Assembly: GCF_003990645.1 (NCBI RefSeq)
Contig: NZ_RYZK01000001.1
Coordinates: 682,001-746,000 of the forward strand
Direction: 5' to 3'
Source of the DNA: Shimia sediminis
GTDB taxonomy: Bacteria > Pseudomonadota > Alphaproteobacteria > Rhodobacterales > Rhodobacteraceae
DNA length: 64,000 nucleotides
The notes beneath the pieces are model-generated. The model did not search any database and was not told the DNA's origin. It saw only the letters and a program-made list of their open reading frames with translations. Numbering within the stretch: the stretch's first letter is position 1; each line of letters starts with the position of its first letter. Both the position numbers and the translations under genes were made by a program. Shown here piece by piece: positions 41,154-49,407 of the stretch.

Positions 41154-42068
41154 TCAGTGTGTGCCTTCATAGGCTTCTTCGCCCTCGCCGAGGCTGTCAC
41201 GGTCGAGATACTTGCCTTCGCTTGCCTGTCCTTCTTTGCGCTCGAGGTACGAACGGTAGAAGAAAGCAATCGAATGCAGGAAGACCATGCCGGCAAAGGC
41301 AACGAGAAGAACCTTGAAGAGGAAGTAGGCGTTGAACCCGTTCGGCGAGAAGCCGATGGTTTCGACATTCCATTTCAGAATGCGCGCCTTTTTCATGAGA
41401 AGTTCGATTTTGTCGGACGCGGACACCTTGGGTGTGATCAAGTGGCGCCACATGAAGTACCAGCCATACATCCAGGTCAGAACCGCGGCGGGCATCATGA
41501 AGACCATGGCGCCAAACATGTCGACGGTCCGCTTGGCCCGGAAGCTGATCGCGGAATAGACGAGGTCAACACGCACGTGTCCGCCCTGGACAAAGGTGTA
41601 TGTGGCACAAAGCGACACGATCATCGCATTGTAGAGTTTCAGCTCTTCCGCCCACCAGCTGACGTCATGGGTCAGAAAGTCGACGTTATAAATCAGCGAA
41701 ATCTCCGCAACGGTGAAAATCCGCTGCATGAAGACGATGACGATCTGCTGCAGCACCATCAAGAGCCCGGCCCATGCAAAGAAGCGCCCAACCGTGTTGG
41801 CAAACCCTTCGAGCACCCGCACACAGCCCCACATGAAGCTGTTGCGCCACAGGCCGATGGCCGTGATGATCAGGAACGTGGTGAAGACCACAAAAAAGAA
41901 CTCAGTCGAGCCGCCGTAGTAGACAAAGCGCATCAGCGCCTGTTTGTCCTCGGTCGTCTCCAGACCGCCGATCCAGCTGAGCCACTGGCCCGGATGCGTG
42001 ATCGCGTATCCTGCGTTGATGAAGGCCTGGCCTATATTGCTAAAGATCCAGACAAGTGCGTCTAGCAT
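41154..42068 (-). CDS. dctQ: TRAP transporter small permease (DctQ-type)
   Basis: The 304-aa membrane protein begins MLDALVWIFSNIGQAFINAG and carries a core small-permease region with TNAVGRFFAWAGL-like NTVGRFFAWAGLLMVLQQ, DVSWWAEELKLYNAMI and GHVRVDLVYSAIS. It is longer than the usual 160-200 aa because of added N- and C-terminal helices, matching the long DctM partner. ATG 42068 is chosen, since GAGGGA lies ten bases upstream; a GTG at 42077 is also in frame. Confidence 0.85.
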   Translation of the reverse strand: MLDALVWIFSNIGQAFINAGYAITHPGQWLSWIGGLETTEDKQALMRFVYYGGSTEFFFVVFTTFLIITAIGLWRNSFMWGCVRVLEGFANTVGRFFAWAGLLMVLQQIVIVFMQRIFTVAEISLIYNVDFLTHDVSWWAEELKLYNAMIVSLCATYTFVQGGHVRVDLVYSAISFRAKRTVDMFGAMVFMMPAAVLTWMYGWYFMWRHLITPKVSASDKIELLMKKARILKWNVETIGFSPNGFNAYFLFKVLLVAFAGMVFLHSIAFFYRSYLERKEGQASEGKYLDRDSLGEGEEAYEGTH

Positions 42069-42130
42069 TGCCCCCACATCCCTCTGTTCGTTTCAGGAAA
42101 TATCTGCGCCACCGCCGCGCGCTTTCGCAA

Positions 42131-42160
42131 AGGGCCCCCCGATTGGTGCGGGAGGCCCCT
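42131..42160. promoter_or_regulatory. GC-rich hairpin between dctP and dctQ
   Basis: AGGGCCCCCC and GGGAGGCCCCT form a stem with two bulges in the 113-base dctP-dctQ gap. No good U-run follows it on the coding strand, so it probably reduces or stabilises transcripts rather than terminating completely. Confidence 0.5.
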
Positions 42161-42181
42161 GTTTTTTGAACCGGTCGCGGG

Positions 42182-43261
42182 TTAACCCATGATACGGTCG
42201 CGTTGGGTGCGATAGACACCTTCCGACTTAACCAGCCAGCCCGACGATGCGCGCATGGAGGTTTCTACCGAGCCACGGATCTTGGCGAACAGCTCGTCGT
42301 CCATGTAGCTGTCCATGGTCTCTTTCGAGGCCGCACCCATGGCATCCCAAACGCTGTCCGGGAATTCGAGAGTTTTGACGCCACCAGCCTGAAGACGCTG
42401 CAGGGCTGCACCGTTGTTGTTCAGGAACTGAGCCAGGTTCCACTGGTGCGATGCAGCAGCGGCGGTCTCAATGATCTTCTGATGCGCAGGCGACAGCGAG
42501 TCATAGACTTCGCGGTTGGTTGCCAGCGACAGGCCTGCACCCGGCTCGTGGAAGCCCGCAGTGTAGTAGAACTTGGTGATTTCCTGGAAACCGGCTTTTT
42601 CGTCCGCCCAGGGGCCGATCCACTCGGTACCGTCGATGGCACCGGATGCCAGCGCCTGATACACTTCCGAACCCGGAAGGTTCTGGACAGATGCGCCCAT
42701 TTTACCAAGCGCCTGACCACCAAGGCCGGGCATACGGAACTTCAGGCCTTGGAAATCTTCCGGACCGGTGATCTCTTTCGAGAACCAGCCACCAGCCTGT
42801 GCACCGGTGTTACCCGCCAGGAACGATTTCAGGCCGAAGATTTCGCCCAGTTCGTCATGCAGCTCGTGGCCTTCACCATGGTAGTACCAGTTCACCAGTT
42901 CCTGAGCGGTCATGCCGAAAGGCACAGCGGTGAAATAGGCATAGCCCGGGTGCTGGCTGACAAAGTAGTAGTCGGCCGCGTGGTACATGTCAGCCTGACC
43001 GGCGGTCACGGCGTCAAACACTTCGAACGCACCAACCAATTCGCCGGCTGCCTTGATGTCAACGGTCAGCTGGCCGTCCGACATCGCGGTGATTGTGTCT
43101 GCAGCATACTGAGCCGCATCAAACACACCCGCCAGACCACGACCCCATGAGGTCACCATGGTCAGGGTGCGCTTGCCTTGCGCATAAGCCGGAGCCGCCA
43201 GAGTGGTGGCTGCGGCTGCGCCGCCCAGAGCAGAGGTCTTTAGAAAAGAACGACGATCCAT
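42182..43261 (-). CDS. dctP: TRAP substrate-binding protein, TakP-like, Tat-exported
   Basis: The 359-aa periplasmic protein starts MDRRSFLKTSALGGAAAATT, a twin-arginine signal. The mature sequence has AAGELVGAFEVFDAVTAGQAD and GNTGAQAGGWFSKEI, motifs I associate with the TakP/2-oxo-acid group of TRAP binding proteins. The ligand is therefore likely a keto acid or similar small carboxylate. It is the first gene of the minus-strand TRAP operon and divergent from the histidine kinase. A longer frame to 43369 lacks a credible signal. Confidence 0.87.
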   Translation of the reverse strand: MDRRSFLKTSALGGAAAATTLAAPAYAQGKRTLTMVTSWGRGLAGVFDAAQYAADTITAMSDGQLTVDIKAAGELVGAFEVFDAVTAGQADMYHAADYYFVSQHPGYAYFTAVPFGMTAQELVNWYYHGEGHELHDELGEIFGLKSFLAGNTGAQAGGWFSKEITGPEDFQGLKFRMPGLGGQALGKMGASVQNLPGSEVYQALASGAIDGTEWIGPWADEKAGFQEITKFYYTAGFHEPGAGLSLATNREVYDSLSPAHQKIIETAAAASHQWNLAQFLNNNGAALQRLQAGGVKTLEFPDSVWDAMGAASKETMDSYMDDELFAKIRGSVETSMRASSGWLVKSEGVYRTQRDRIMG

Positions 43262-43360
43262 ATAGGTAATCCTCCCAGAATTAGTTCGGTCCGAATGCCT
43301 TTTGGCAGCCGGACGGATCGTTGCAAGTGTCGTGAGGTTAGCTTTGGCCATGCAATCTGG

Positions 43361-43382
43361 GAATACCAAGTACTACGTATTC
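43361..43382. promoter_or_regulatory. Inverted repeat in dctP/histidine kinase divergent region
   Basis: Two 10-bp half-sites, GAATACCAAG and CTACGTATTC (reverse complement GAATACGTAG), are separated by TA. They match at eight of ten positions. The 10-2-10 layout resembles NarL/FixJ-type sites, and a NarL-type regulator is encoded nearby. The site is 99 bases from the dctP start and 124 from the kinase start. Confidence 0.6.
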
Positions 43383-43506
43383 TCATGCCTCGGTGGCAGT
43401 TTTTCTGACCAATTTCTCCGTATTACTGCGTAATTTGACCGGAAAGACGGTGAAATCCATCAATCGACGCTATGATTCGCAGCGAATCCACTTTAACGAA
43501 TCAACA

Positions 43507-44931
43507 ATGCGCCGACTATTTTCGCTGTTCAGCCTGTCTTATGGGCAAAAGCTGTTTTTGCTTGCCACCGTGCCGCTCATCCTGGCGGTGGCGGCGATTG
43601 CGGTTCTGGTGGCCAACCAATCCCGCCAGCTGGCCGAGCGCGAAATCAAGGCACTGGAAATCCAGCTGATCGAAGCCAAAAAAGCCGAGCTGAAGAATTA
43701 CATCTCGATTGCCCGGACCGCTTTCGTGAACATCTACGGCCGCGCGGCACCGGATGACGAAGAGGCCAAGCTGGTGGTCACCCAGATCCTATCGTCGATG
43801 ATCTACGGGCAGGATGGGTATTTCTTTGTCTTCGACTATGAGGGCAACAACCTTGTCAGCCCGCGCCAGACCTATTTGATCGGCAAGAACTGGACGGGGC
43901 TGACAGACCTCAACGACACTCCCATCACTGACGACTTGATCCGCATTGCCCGTGAGGGCGGCGGCTATCATACCTATGACTGGCCGAAACCGTCTTCGCT
44001 CGAGACCGCGCGCATCGTCACTTATGTGGTTGGGCTTCAGGATTGGCGATGGGCGATTGGTACAGGCGTCTTTATCGATGATGTGCTGGAAACCGTGGCC
44101 TCGTCGCGGGCCGAAGTTGAGGCGCGGGTACAGCGGACTTCGGTCTATATTCTTGCGATCACCGTCGCGGCGCTGGTGCTGGTCTTTATGTCGGGGATGG
44201 TCATCACCATTCGCGAACGTCGCCTAGCTGACGCCAAGCTGAAGGAACTGACCCAGCGGGTGTTCGACGCGCAGGAAGAAGAACGCGGGCGCGTTGCGCG
44301 CGAGTTGCACGACGGCATCAGCCAGCTTCTTGTTGGGGTTCGCTACGCGCTGGACAGTGCCCGGCGGCGACTGCTGGCGGGCGATCAACGCGGCAGTGAC
44401 ATGCTGGACAAGGGCATCGAGCACCTGTCCGGCGCCATTCAGGAAGTCCGACGCATCAGCCGCGACCTGCGCCCTGGGGTTCTGGATGACCTGGGTCTTG
44501 GCCCTGCCCTCAAAGCGCTGACCGATGACTTTGCCACCCGCACCGGCATCGAGGTGGACTTTCACACCGTGGTGTTCCGCAATCGCCTGGATCAGGACGC
44601 CAAGATCGCGCTTTACCGGATCGCCCAAGAGGCTCTGACAAACATCGAACGTCACGCGGGCGCCACCAAGGTCACCATTGATGTGCGCGGCCACAAGAAG
44701 GGTGCGACCTTGCGCATTGCAGATGATGGCAAGGGGCTGGGTCCGGACAAACCCACGCAGCCCGGTTCGGGTCTGGGGCTGCGCAACATGCAGGAACGTG
44801 TGGAACAGCTTGAGGGCACTTTGCGCATCTTCTCGTCCCGCTCGGGAACGGTTATCGTGGCAGACGTGCCGCTCAGCCACATGCTGCAACCCGAGGAACT
44901 TTCATCCGACAACAGAAAGGCCAGCGCATGA
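43507..44931 (+). CDS. Membrane histidine kinase with single Cache-like sensor domain
   Basis: The 474-aa sensor kinase has an N-terminal membrane span (LFLLATVPLILAVAAIAVLV), a periplasmic sensor of the single-Cache type (DGYFFVFDYEGNNLVSPR and DWRWAIGTGVFIDDV), a second span, and a HisKA_3 phospho-acceptor His268 in ARELHDGISQLL. The ATPase domain has LTNIERHAGATKV (N box) and GSGLGLRNMQERVEQL (G box). Cache domains often bind small organic acids, matching the adjacent TRAP importer. The start ATG at 43507 is one of two candidates (43393 also in frame). It overlaps the response regulator gene by four bases. Confidence 0.92.
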   Translation: MRRLFSLFSLSYGQKLFLLATVPLILAVAAIAVLVANQSRQLAEREIKALEIQLIEAKKAELKNYISIARTAFVNIYGRAAPDDEEAKLVVTQILSSMIYGQDGYFFVFDYEGNNLVSPRQTYLIGKNWTGLTDLNDTPITDDLIRIAREGGGYHTYDWPKPSSLETARIVTYVVGLQDWRWAIGTGVFIDDVLETVASSRAEVEARVQRTSVYILAITVAALVLVFMSGMVITIRERRLADAKLKELTQRVFDAQEEERGRVARELHDGISQLLVGVRYALDSARRRLLAGDQRGSDMLDKGIEHLSGAIQEVRRISRDLRPGVLDDLGLGPALKALTDDFATRTGIEVDFHTVVFRNRLDQDAKIALYRIAQEALTNIERHAGATKVTIDVRGHKKGATLRIADDGKGLGPDKPTQPGSGLGLRNMQERVEQLEGTLRIFSSRSGTVIVADVPLSHMLQPEELSSDNRKASA

Positions 44932-45572
44932 ATGACCCTGTTACAGTCGTGATTGTAGACGACCACCCCATGGTGGCCGAAGGTATCCAATCCATTCTGG
45001 AGAGCTATGACGACATTTCAGTTGTGGCGACGTTGACAAACGGGCGCGAGGCGGTCGAGCAGATGACCGGCCTGCGCCCCGACGTGGTGCTCATGGATCT
45101 GAATATGCCCGAGATTGGCGGGTTGACCGCCACCGAGATGCTGTTGGAGGCCAATCCGGAAACACGTATCCTGATCCTGTCGATGCATGACAGCCCTGAA
45201 TACATCTCGACCGCCCTCAGTCATGGGGCGCGGGGCTATGTGCTGAAAGATGTTCCCACGGAAGAGATCAAGATCGCCATCGACACGGTGATGCGCGGGG
45301 AACGCTATCTTTGCACCGGCGCCAAGGGGTCGTTGGAGCCGTCTGAAGACGGTATGCGCGAAAGCCTGACCACGCGAGAGCAGACGGTTCTGTTGCAACT
45401 GGCGCAGGGAAAATCCAACAAAGAGGTGGCCAATACGCTGAATATCTCGGTGCGCACTGTGGAAACCCATCGCAAGAACATCAAACGCAAACTGGGGATC
45501 AGCTCGACCGCGGGTCTCACGCGCTACGCCCTGGAACACGGCGTGATTCAAGGAACAGGTGTTGGGCTGTAA
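44928..45572 (+). CDS. Response regulator, NarL/LuxR family
   Basis: The 214-aa regulator has a receiver domain with phospho-acceptor Asp57 (VVLMDLNMPEIGG), acidic pocket DDH near residues 11-13, and Lys in GYVLKDVPTEE. The C-terminal LuxR-type HTH reads LTTREQTVLLQLAQGKSNKEVA and RTVETHRKNIKRKL. The gene overlaps the kinase (ATGA). It probably controls the divergent TRAP operon. A copy of the modular element lies 90 bases downstream. Confidence 0.94.
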   Translation: MNDPVTVVIVDDHPMVAEGIQSILESYDDISVVATLTNGREAVEQMTGLRPDVVLMDLNMPEIGGLTATEMLLEANPETRILILSMHDSPEYISTALSHGARGYVLKDVPTEEIKIAIDTVMRGERYLCTGAKGSLEPSEDGMRESLTTREQTVLLQLAQGKSNKEVANTLNISVRTVETHRKNIKRKLGISSTAGLTRYALEHGVIQGTGVGL

Positions 45573-45663
45573 GTCACAACGCAGGGGGGCTCCCGCCCGC
45601 GCAGCGCCGCATCAAAGATGCAACGCACCCGGTTGGGCATGGCTCAGCAAGCTGAGCCTGATT

Positions 45664-45732
45664 GAGGGGCTTTGCCCCTCTTGACCCCAAAAGGGTCAAT
45701 TCACCCCAGGATATTTGGGGCCATTGAGAAAA
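45664..45732 (+). repeat. Modular intergenic element, copy B (complete)
   Basis: Three modules follow in order: GAGGGGC-TTT-GCCCCTC hairpin (45664-45680), TTGACCC-CAAAA-GGGTCAA hairpin (45681-45699), and a tail CACCCCAGGATATTTGGGG followed by CCATTGAGAAAAG (45700-45732). It is 3' of the response regulator gene and in the same orientation. Confidence 0.75.
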
Positions 45733-45741
45733 GGGGCGTCA

Positions 45742-46070
45742 TTATCTGTCGCTGATGGCTTCGCTAAAATGGGCCTGAGCGCAATCTTTATCCATCGCGC
45801 GAAACACGCGCGGGCCATGGGGGTGATCAAGGGGCGCTCAGACCCTGCCCTTGGGCAGGCGATTCAACGCAGGCTCGAGGCTGGCAAAGAGGACCTCCAA
45901 GTCTTCAAAACCGATATCGAACGAGCCTGGCGCTGGGGAGCCTTCAGATCGACACCAGACCAGACTTCGACCAACCTGACCGCCACCGTATCCCGGCGCA
46001 GAAAGGCGTCGTTGTCGGCTTGAAAGCCCAAATCGAATCCCAAAACATCACGACAAGGACGAATTTTCCG
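45742..46070 (-). pseudogene. Decayed VOC/glyoxalase family gene
   Basis: The minus strand reads RDVLGFDLGFQADNDAFLRR and then VAVRLVEVWSGVDLKAPQRQ, a good VOC domain N-terminal half. Just after, the frame shifts: the continuation in another frame reads SFDIGFEDLEVLFASLEPAL and NRLPKGRV, then a TGA stop, and then APLDHPHGPRVFRAMDKD, the expected VOC C-terminal half. The start region is also degraded and no good start codon is seen. At least one frameshift and one in-frame stop are visible, so this is a pseudogene. An intact VOC gene at 38284 is present elsewhere in the window. Confidence 0.6.
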
Positions 46071-46240
46071 CGAATATATCTGAGCACCGGACAAAAAGTA
46101 TGTTGTGAGTCAGGCGCATTCCCCACCGCATTTTGTCGCATGTTGCCCAATACGCGAGCGCCAGCGCAACTTTTGCAAAGAAATGTGGGTAATAACGACA
46201 TTTTCTGAGATTATTTCATGCTGCACTGCAGATTTCCCTG

Positions 46241-46269
46241 TTGACGCCCCCGCGTCCCCTGAATAATGT
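46241..46269 (+). promoter_or_regulatory. Candidate promoter of ilvBN leader
   Basis: TTGACG (46241-46246), 17-base spacer, TAATGT (46264-46269). It lies 29 bases before the leader peptide start, so the transcript would include the attenuator. Confidence 0.65.
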
Positions 46270-46297
46270 CCGCGCACGCATTTGAAAGGAGCCCATC

Positions 46298-46345
46298 GTG
46301 GCACAGCTGATCGTCGTGGTAGGAAAATGGCACATGGGCCGGTAA
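46298..46345 (+). CDS. ilvBN leader peptide (15 aa, Leu/Ile/Val-rich)
   Basis: A short frame starts with GTG at 46298, five to eight bases after AAAGGAG, and encodes M(V)AQLIVVVGKWHMGR before TAA. The run Leu-Ile-Val-Val-Val is the control-codon cluster expected for branched-chain amino acid attenuation. It ends within the first arm of the downstream hairpin. The leader has 15 codons and is too short for standard gene finders. It fits the coupling of leader translation to termination. Confidence 0.75.
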   Translation: MAQLIVVVGKWHMGR

Positions 46346-46398
46346 CGGACTCCATAATGGAACCCATGTGCCCCCGTCAGATGATCGGGGGCTTTTTT
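46329..46398 (+). terminator. Transcription attenuator of ilvBN
   Basis: Arm GGCACATGGG (46329-46338), which overlaps the end of the leader peptide, pairs perfectly with CCCATGTGCC (46363-46372). The following terminator pairs GCCCCCG (46370-46376) with CGGGGGC (46386-46392), then TTTTTT. The first and second hairpins share bases 46370-46372, so they compete, as in classical attenuators. Confidence 0.8.
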
Positions 46399-46436
46399 AT
46401 GCGTACTAAATTGTGACGTTGTAAACGGAGAGACAG

Positions 46437-48191
46437 ATGACACGTCAGATGACCGGAGCGAGAATGGTAGTTCAGGCCCTCAAGGATCAGGGTGTGGATA
46501 CGGTATTCGGATACCCCGGCGGGGCTGTCCTACCGATTTATGACGAGATTTTTCAGCAGAACGATATTCGCCACATTCTGGTGCGCCACGAGCAAGGTGC
46601 TGTGCACGCGGCCGAAGGGTACGCCCGTTCGACAGGCAAGGTGGGCGTTGCGCTCGTGACCTCGGGTCCCGGCGCGACCAATGCGGTGACCGGCCTGACG
46701 GATGCCTTGCTGGACTCGATCCCTATTGTTGTGCTGTCTGGCCAGGTGCCGACATTCATGATCGGCTCGGACGCCTTTCAGGAGGCGGACACCGTGGGCA
46801 TCACCCGCCCCTGCACCAAACACAACTGGCTGGCAAAAGAAACCGAGAGCCTGTCGGCGACCATTCATGAGGCGTTCCACGTGGCACGCTCGGGTCGTCC
46901 GGGGCCGGTTCTGGTGGACATCCCCAAGGATGTGCAATTTGCCAGCGCCGACTACACCCCGCCCCAGGCTGCCAAGACCTCGCACTATCAGCCGCAGTTG
47001 AAGGGCGATATCGAGGCCATCACGGAACTGGTCGAGGCGCTGGAAAAAGCCGAGCGCCCGGTGTTTTACACCGGTGGTGGCGTGATCAACTCTGGTCCCG
47101 CGGCATCGCAGTTGTTGCGCGAACTGGTCGATACCACCGGTATTCCGATCACCTCGACCCTGATGGGATTGGGGGCCTATCCTGCTTCGGGCAAGAACTG
47201 GCTGGGCATGCTCGGCATGCACGGGCTTTACGAGGCCAACATGGCGATGCATGGCTGTGATCTGATGATCAACGTGGGCGCGCGGTTTGACGACCGTATC
47301 ACCGGGCTGATCGAGGCGTTTTCGCCCAAGTCGAAAAAGGTTCACATCGATATTGATCCATCGTCGATCAACAAGGTCATCAAGACCGATATCCCGATTG
47401 TAGGCGATGTTGGCCACGTGTTGGAGGACATCCTCAAGGTCTGGAAGGCCCGCGGACGCAAGACCAACAAGGAAGGTCTGGCCAAGTGGAATGCCCAAAT
47501 CGACAAATGGCGCGAGACCGACTGCCTGAGTTTCAAGCAAGAAGGCAAGATCATCAAACCGCAGTACGCATTGCAGCGGCTTGAGGCGCTGACCAAGGAT
47601 CATGACCGTTACATTTGTACCGAAGTGGGTCAGCACCAGATGTGGGCGGCGCAGTACCTCGGGTTTGAAGACCCCAACCGCTGGATGACCTCCGGGGGTC
47701 TGGGCACGATGGGCTATGGTTTCCCGGCGTCGATCGGGGTGCAGATGGCGCATCGCGATGCCTTGGTCATCAACGTTGCGGGCGAAGCTTCGTGGTTGAT
47801 GAACATGCAAGAGATGGGTACCGCGGTTCAGTTCCGCCTGCCGGTAAAACAGTTCATCCTGAACAACGAACGTCTGGGCATGGTGCGCCAGTGGCAGGAG
47901 CTTTTGCACGGCGAACGTTATTCGCATTCCTGGTCCGAGGCCCTGCCCGATTTCGTCAAACTCGCCGAGGCCTTTGGCGCCAAGGGCATCTATTGCGACA
48001 ATCCTGACGATCTGGATGACGCGATCATGGAGATGATCAACCATGACGGCCCGGTGATCTTTGATTGCCTCGTGGAAAAGCATGAAAACTGTTTCCCGAT
48101 GATCCCGTCGGGCAAACCGCACAATGAAATGCTTCTGGGCGAAGCTTCGACGCAAGGCGCGATCGAAGCTGGCGGCGCGGTTCTGGTGTAA
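46437..48191 (+). CDS. ilvB: Acetolactate synthase large subunit
   Basis: The 584-aa thiamine diphosphate enzyme forms acetolactate or acetohydroxybutyrate for Val, Leu and Ile. Present are FGYPGGAVLPIYDEIF with the TPP-activating Glu in VRHEQGAVHAAEGYARSTG, and GARFDDRITG. The TPP/Mg motif region reads NVAGEASWLMNMQEMGT, where GEA replaces the usual GDG. This variant appears conserved in alphaproteobacteria. It is preceded by the attenuator and starts at ATG 46437 after AACGGAGAGACAG. Confidence 0.95.
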   Translation: MTRQMTGARMVVQALKDQGVDTVFGYPGGAVLPIYDEIFQQNDIRHILVRHEQGAVHAAEGYARSTGKVGVALVTSGPGATNAVTGLTDALLDSIPIVVLSGQVPTFMIGSDAFQEADTVGITRPCTKHNWLAKETESLSATIHEAFHVARSGRPGPVLVDIPKDVQFASADYTPPQAAKTSHYQPQLKGDIEAITELVEALEKAERPVFYTGGGVINSGPAASQLLRELVDTTGIPITSTLMGLGAYPASGKNWLGMLGMHGLYEANMAMHGCDLMINVGARFDDRITGLIEAFSPKSKKVHIDIDPSSINKVIKTDIPIVGDVGHVLEDILKVWKARGRKTNKEGLAKWNAQIDKWRETDCLSFKQEGKIIKPQYALQRLEALTKDHDRYICTEVGQHQMWAAQYLGFEDPNRWMTSGGLGTMGYGFPASIGVQMAHRDALVINVAGEASWLMNMQEMGTAVQFRLPVKQFILNNERLGMVRQWQELLHGERYSHSWSEALPDFVKLAEAFGAKGIYCDNPDDLDDAIMEMINHDGPVIFDCLVEKHENCFPMIPSGKPHNEMLLGEASTQGAIEAGGAVLV

Positions 48192-48202
48192 GGATAAGAA
48201 AG

Positions 48203-48766
48203 ATGGCTGCTCTAAAAATCAAAAAAGGCTCGAACAAGCACTCTGCCTACAACCTGCGCCCCAACTTTTCGGATGTGCAGGAAGCCCATACGCTGGCGGT
48301 TGTTGTCGACAACGAACCCGGTGTTCTGGCGCGTGTCATCGGCCTGTTTTCGGGTCGTGGTTACAACATTGAAAGCCTGACCGTGGCCGAGATTGACCAC
48401 ACCGGGCACCAATCGCGGATCACAGTCGTGACCAAGGGCACCCCGCAGGTGATTGAACAGATCAAGGCACAGCTGGGTCGGATTGTGCCTGTGCACGAAG
48501 TGCATGACCTGACGGTTGATGGTCCGGCGGTTGAACGGGAACTGGGCCTGTTCAAAGTGACCGGAGCCGGTGACAAGCGGGTCGAGGCCCTGCGGCTGGC
48601 CGACATCTTTCGCGCCAATGTGGTCGACAGCACGCTGGAAAGCTTTGTGTTTGAAATCACCGGCGCGCCTGAGAAGATTGACGCCTTTGCTGAATTGATG
48701 CGCCCCTTGGGCCTGGTTGAAGTTGCTCGCACTGGGGTCGCGGCGCTGTCACGCGGCTCGGCATAG
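48203..48766 (+). CDS. ilvN: Acetolactate synthase small (regulatory) subunit
   Basis: The 187-aa regulatory subunit has an N-terminal ACT domain (AVVVDNEPGVLARVIGLFSGRG and YNIESLTVAEIDH) that binds valine for feedback inhibition. The C-terminal ALS_ss_C domain includes ELGLFKVTG and the region DIFRANVVDSTLESFVFEITG. It starts 11 bases after ilvB and is followed by a strong terminator. Confidence 0.95.
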   Translation: MAALKIKKGSNKHSAYNLRPNFSDVQEAHTLAVVVDNEPGVLARVIGLFSGRGYNIESLTVAEIDHTGHQSRITVVTKGTPQVIEQIKAQLGRIVPVHEVHDLTVDGPAVERELGLFKVTGAGDKRVEALRLADIFRANVVDSTLESFVFEITGAPEKIDAFAELMRPLGLVEVARTGVAALSRGSA

Positions 48767-48786
48767 AGCCAGAAAATCGAGACACG

Positions 48787-48816
48787 AAAAAGGGGGCTCA
48801 GCGCCCCCTTTTTTTT
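48787..48816 (+). terminator. Rho-independent terminator of ilvBN
   Basis: AAAAAGGGGGC pairs with GCCCCCTTTTT around a TCAGC loop and is followed by a further run of T. It ends close to the stop of the convergent gene. Confidence 0.9.
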
Positions 48817-48819
48817 GGT

Positions 48820-49185
48820 TCAGACAGCGACCAATTCTCTGTCCGCTCTCTCGGGTCGTTTCCGGGCAAACGGGATTACATCTGCCGAGCACATCGGCCC
48901 GGCCTGATGCTGCGTGACCCGAATGGGCTGAGCAGGTTGGGCAACGTCCTGGAGTTGCTCGGCCAGACCTACATAAGCGCCCTGTTCAATCCGCTTTGGG
49001 TTGTGAGCGTATCGCAGGTGTTTTTCCTGCTGCAGGTCGAATTGAACCAAATCCCCCGCATCAAGATCCACCGTGTCAAAACACGCGTCATCTCCGCCAT
49101 TAAAAAAGGCCAAATCCCCGTGATCCTCGCACCAGATCACAGCCTTGTTATCAGTATTATCACTCCACAGAACCACGCCAAGCAT
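48820..49185 (-). CDS. Unknown 121-aa protein
   Basis: The product begins MLGVVLWSDNTDNKAVIWCE and continues DHGDLAFFNGG, with acidic patches and a C-terminal segment ADVIPFARKRPERADRELV. I do not recognise the family. Length and composition support a protein-coding gene, and the overlapping plus-strand frame (48907-49218) is a shadow. It is convergent with ilvN and downstream of the HTH regulator's divergent region. Possible role unknown. Confidence 0.6.
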   Translation of the reverse strand: MLGVVLWSDNTDNKAVIWCEDHGDLAFFNGGDDACFDTVDLDAGDLVQFDLQQEKHLRYAHNPKRIEQGAYVGLAEQLQDVAQPAQPIRVTQHQAGPMCSADVIPFARKRPERADRELVAV

Positions 49186-49407
49186 CTGACTTATAACTCC
49201 TTTTTGCCCTCGTCTTGAGTGTTCCAAAAGAAATCAAAACTGCACATGGAAATTTGGGCGTCGACCGGCATCAAATTGTGTCGACAATTGAATGTCTTGG
49301 TGCCAAACTGCATCACAGTGGCGCTGAACAGCGTCATGAGGGAGATTTACCAGTGACACATGCGCGCTTTGCGCGAAACGACAACCCACTTCCAACCGGA
49401 GAGTGCA

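Noticed and set aside
45715-46023. A 102-aa plus-strand open frame after the response regulator
   Set aside because: It runs antisense over the decayed VOC gene and lacks a ribosome site or a recognisable domain.
48907-49218. A 103-aa plus-strand open frame
   Set aside because: It is the complement of the better-supported minus-strand 121-aa gene; its hydrophobic pattern is not coherent with a membrane protein.
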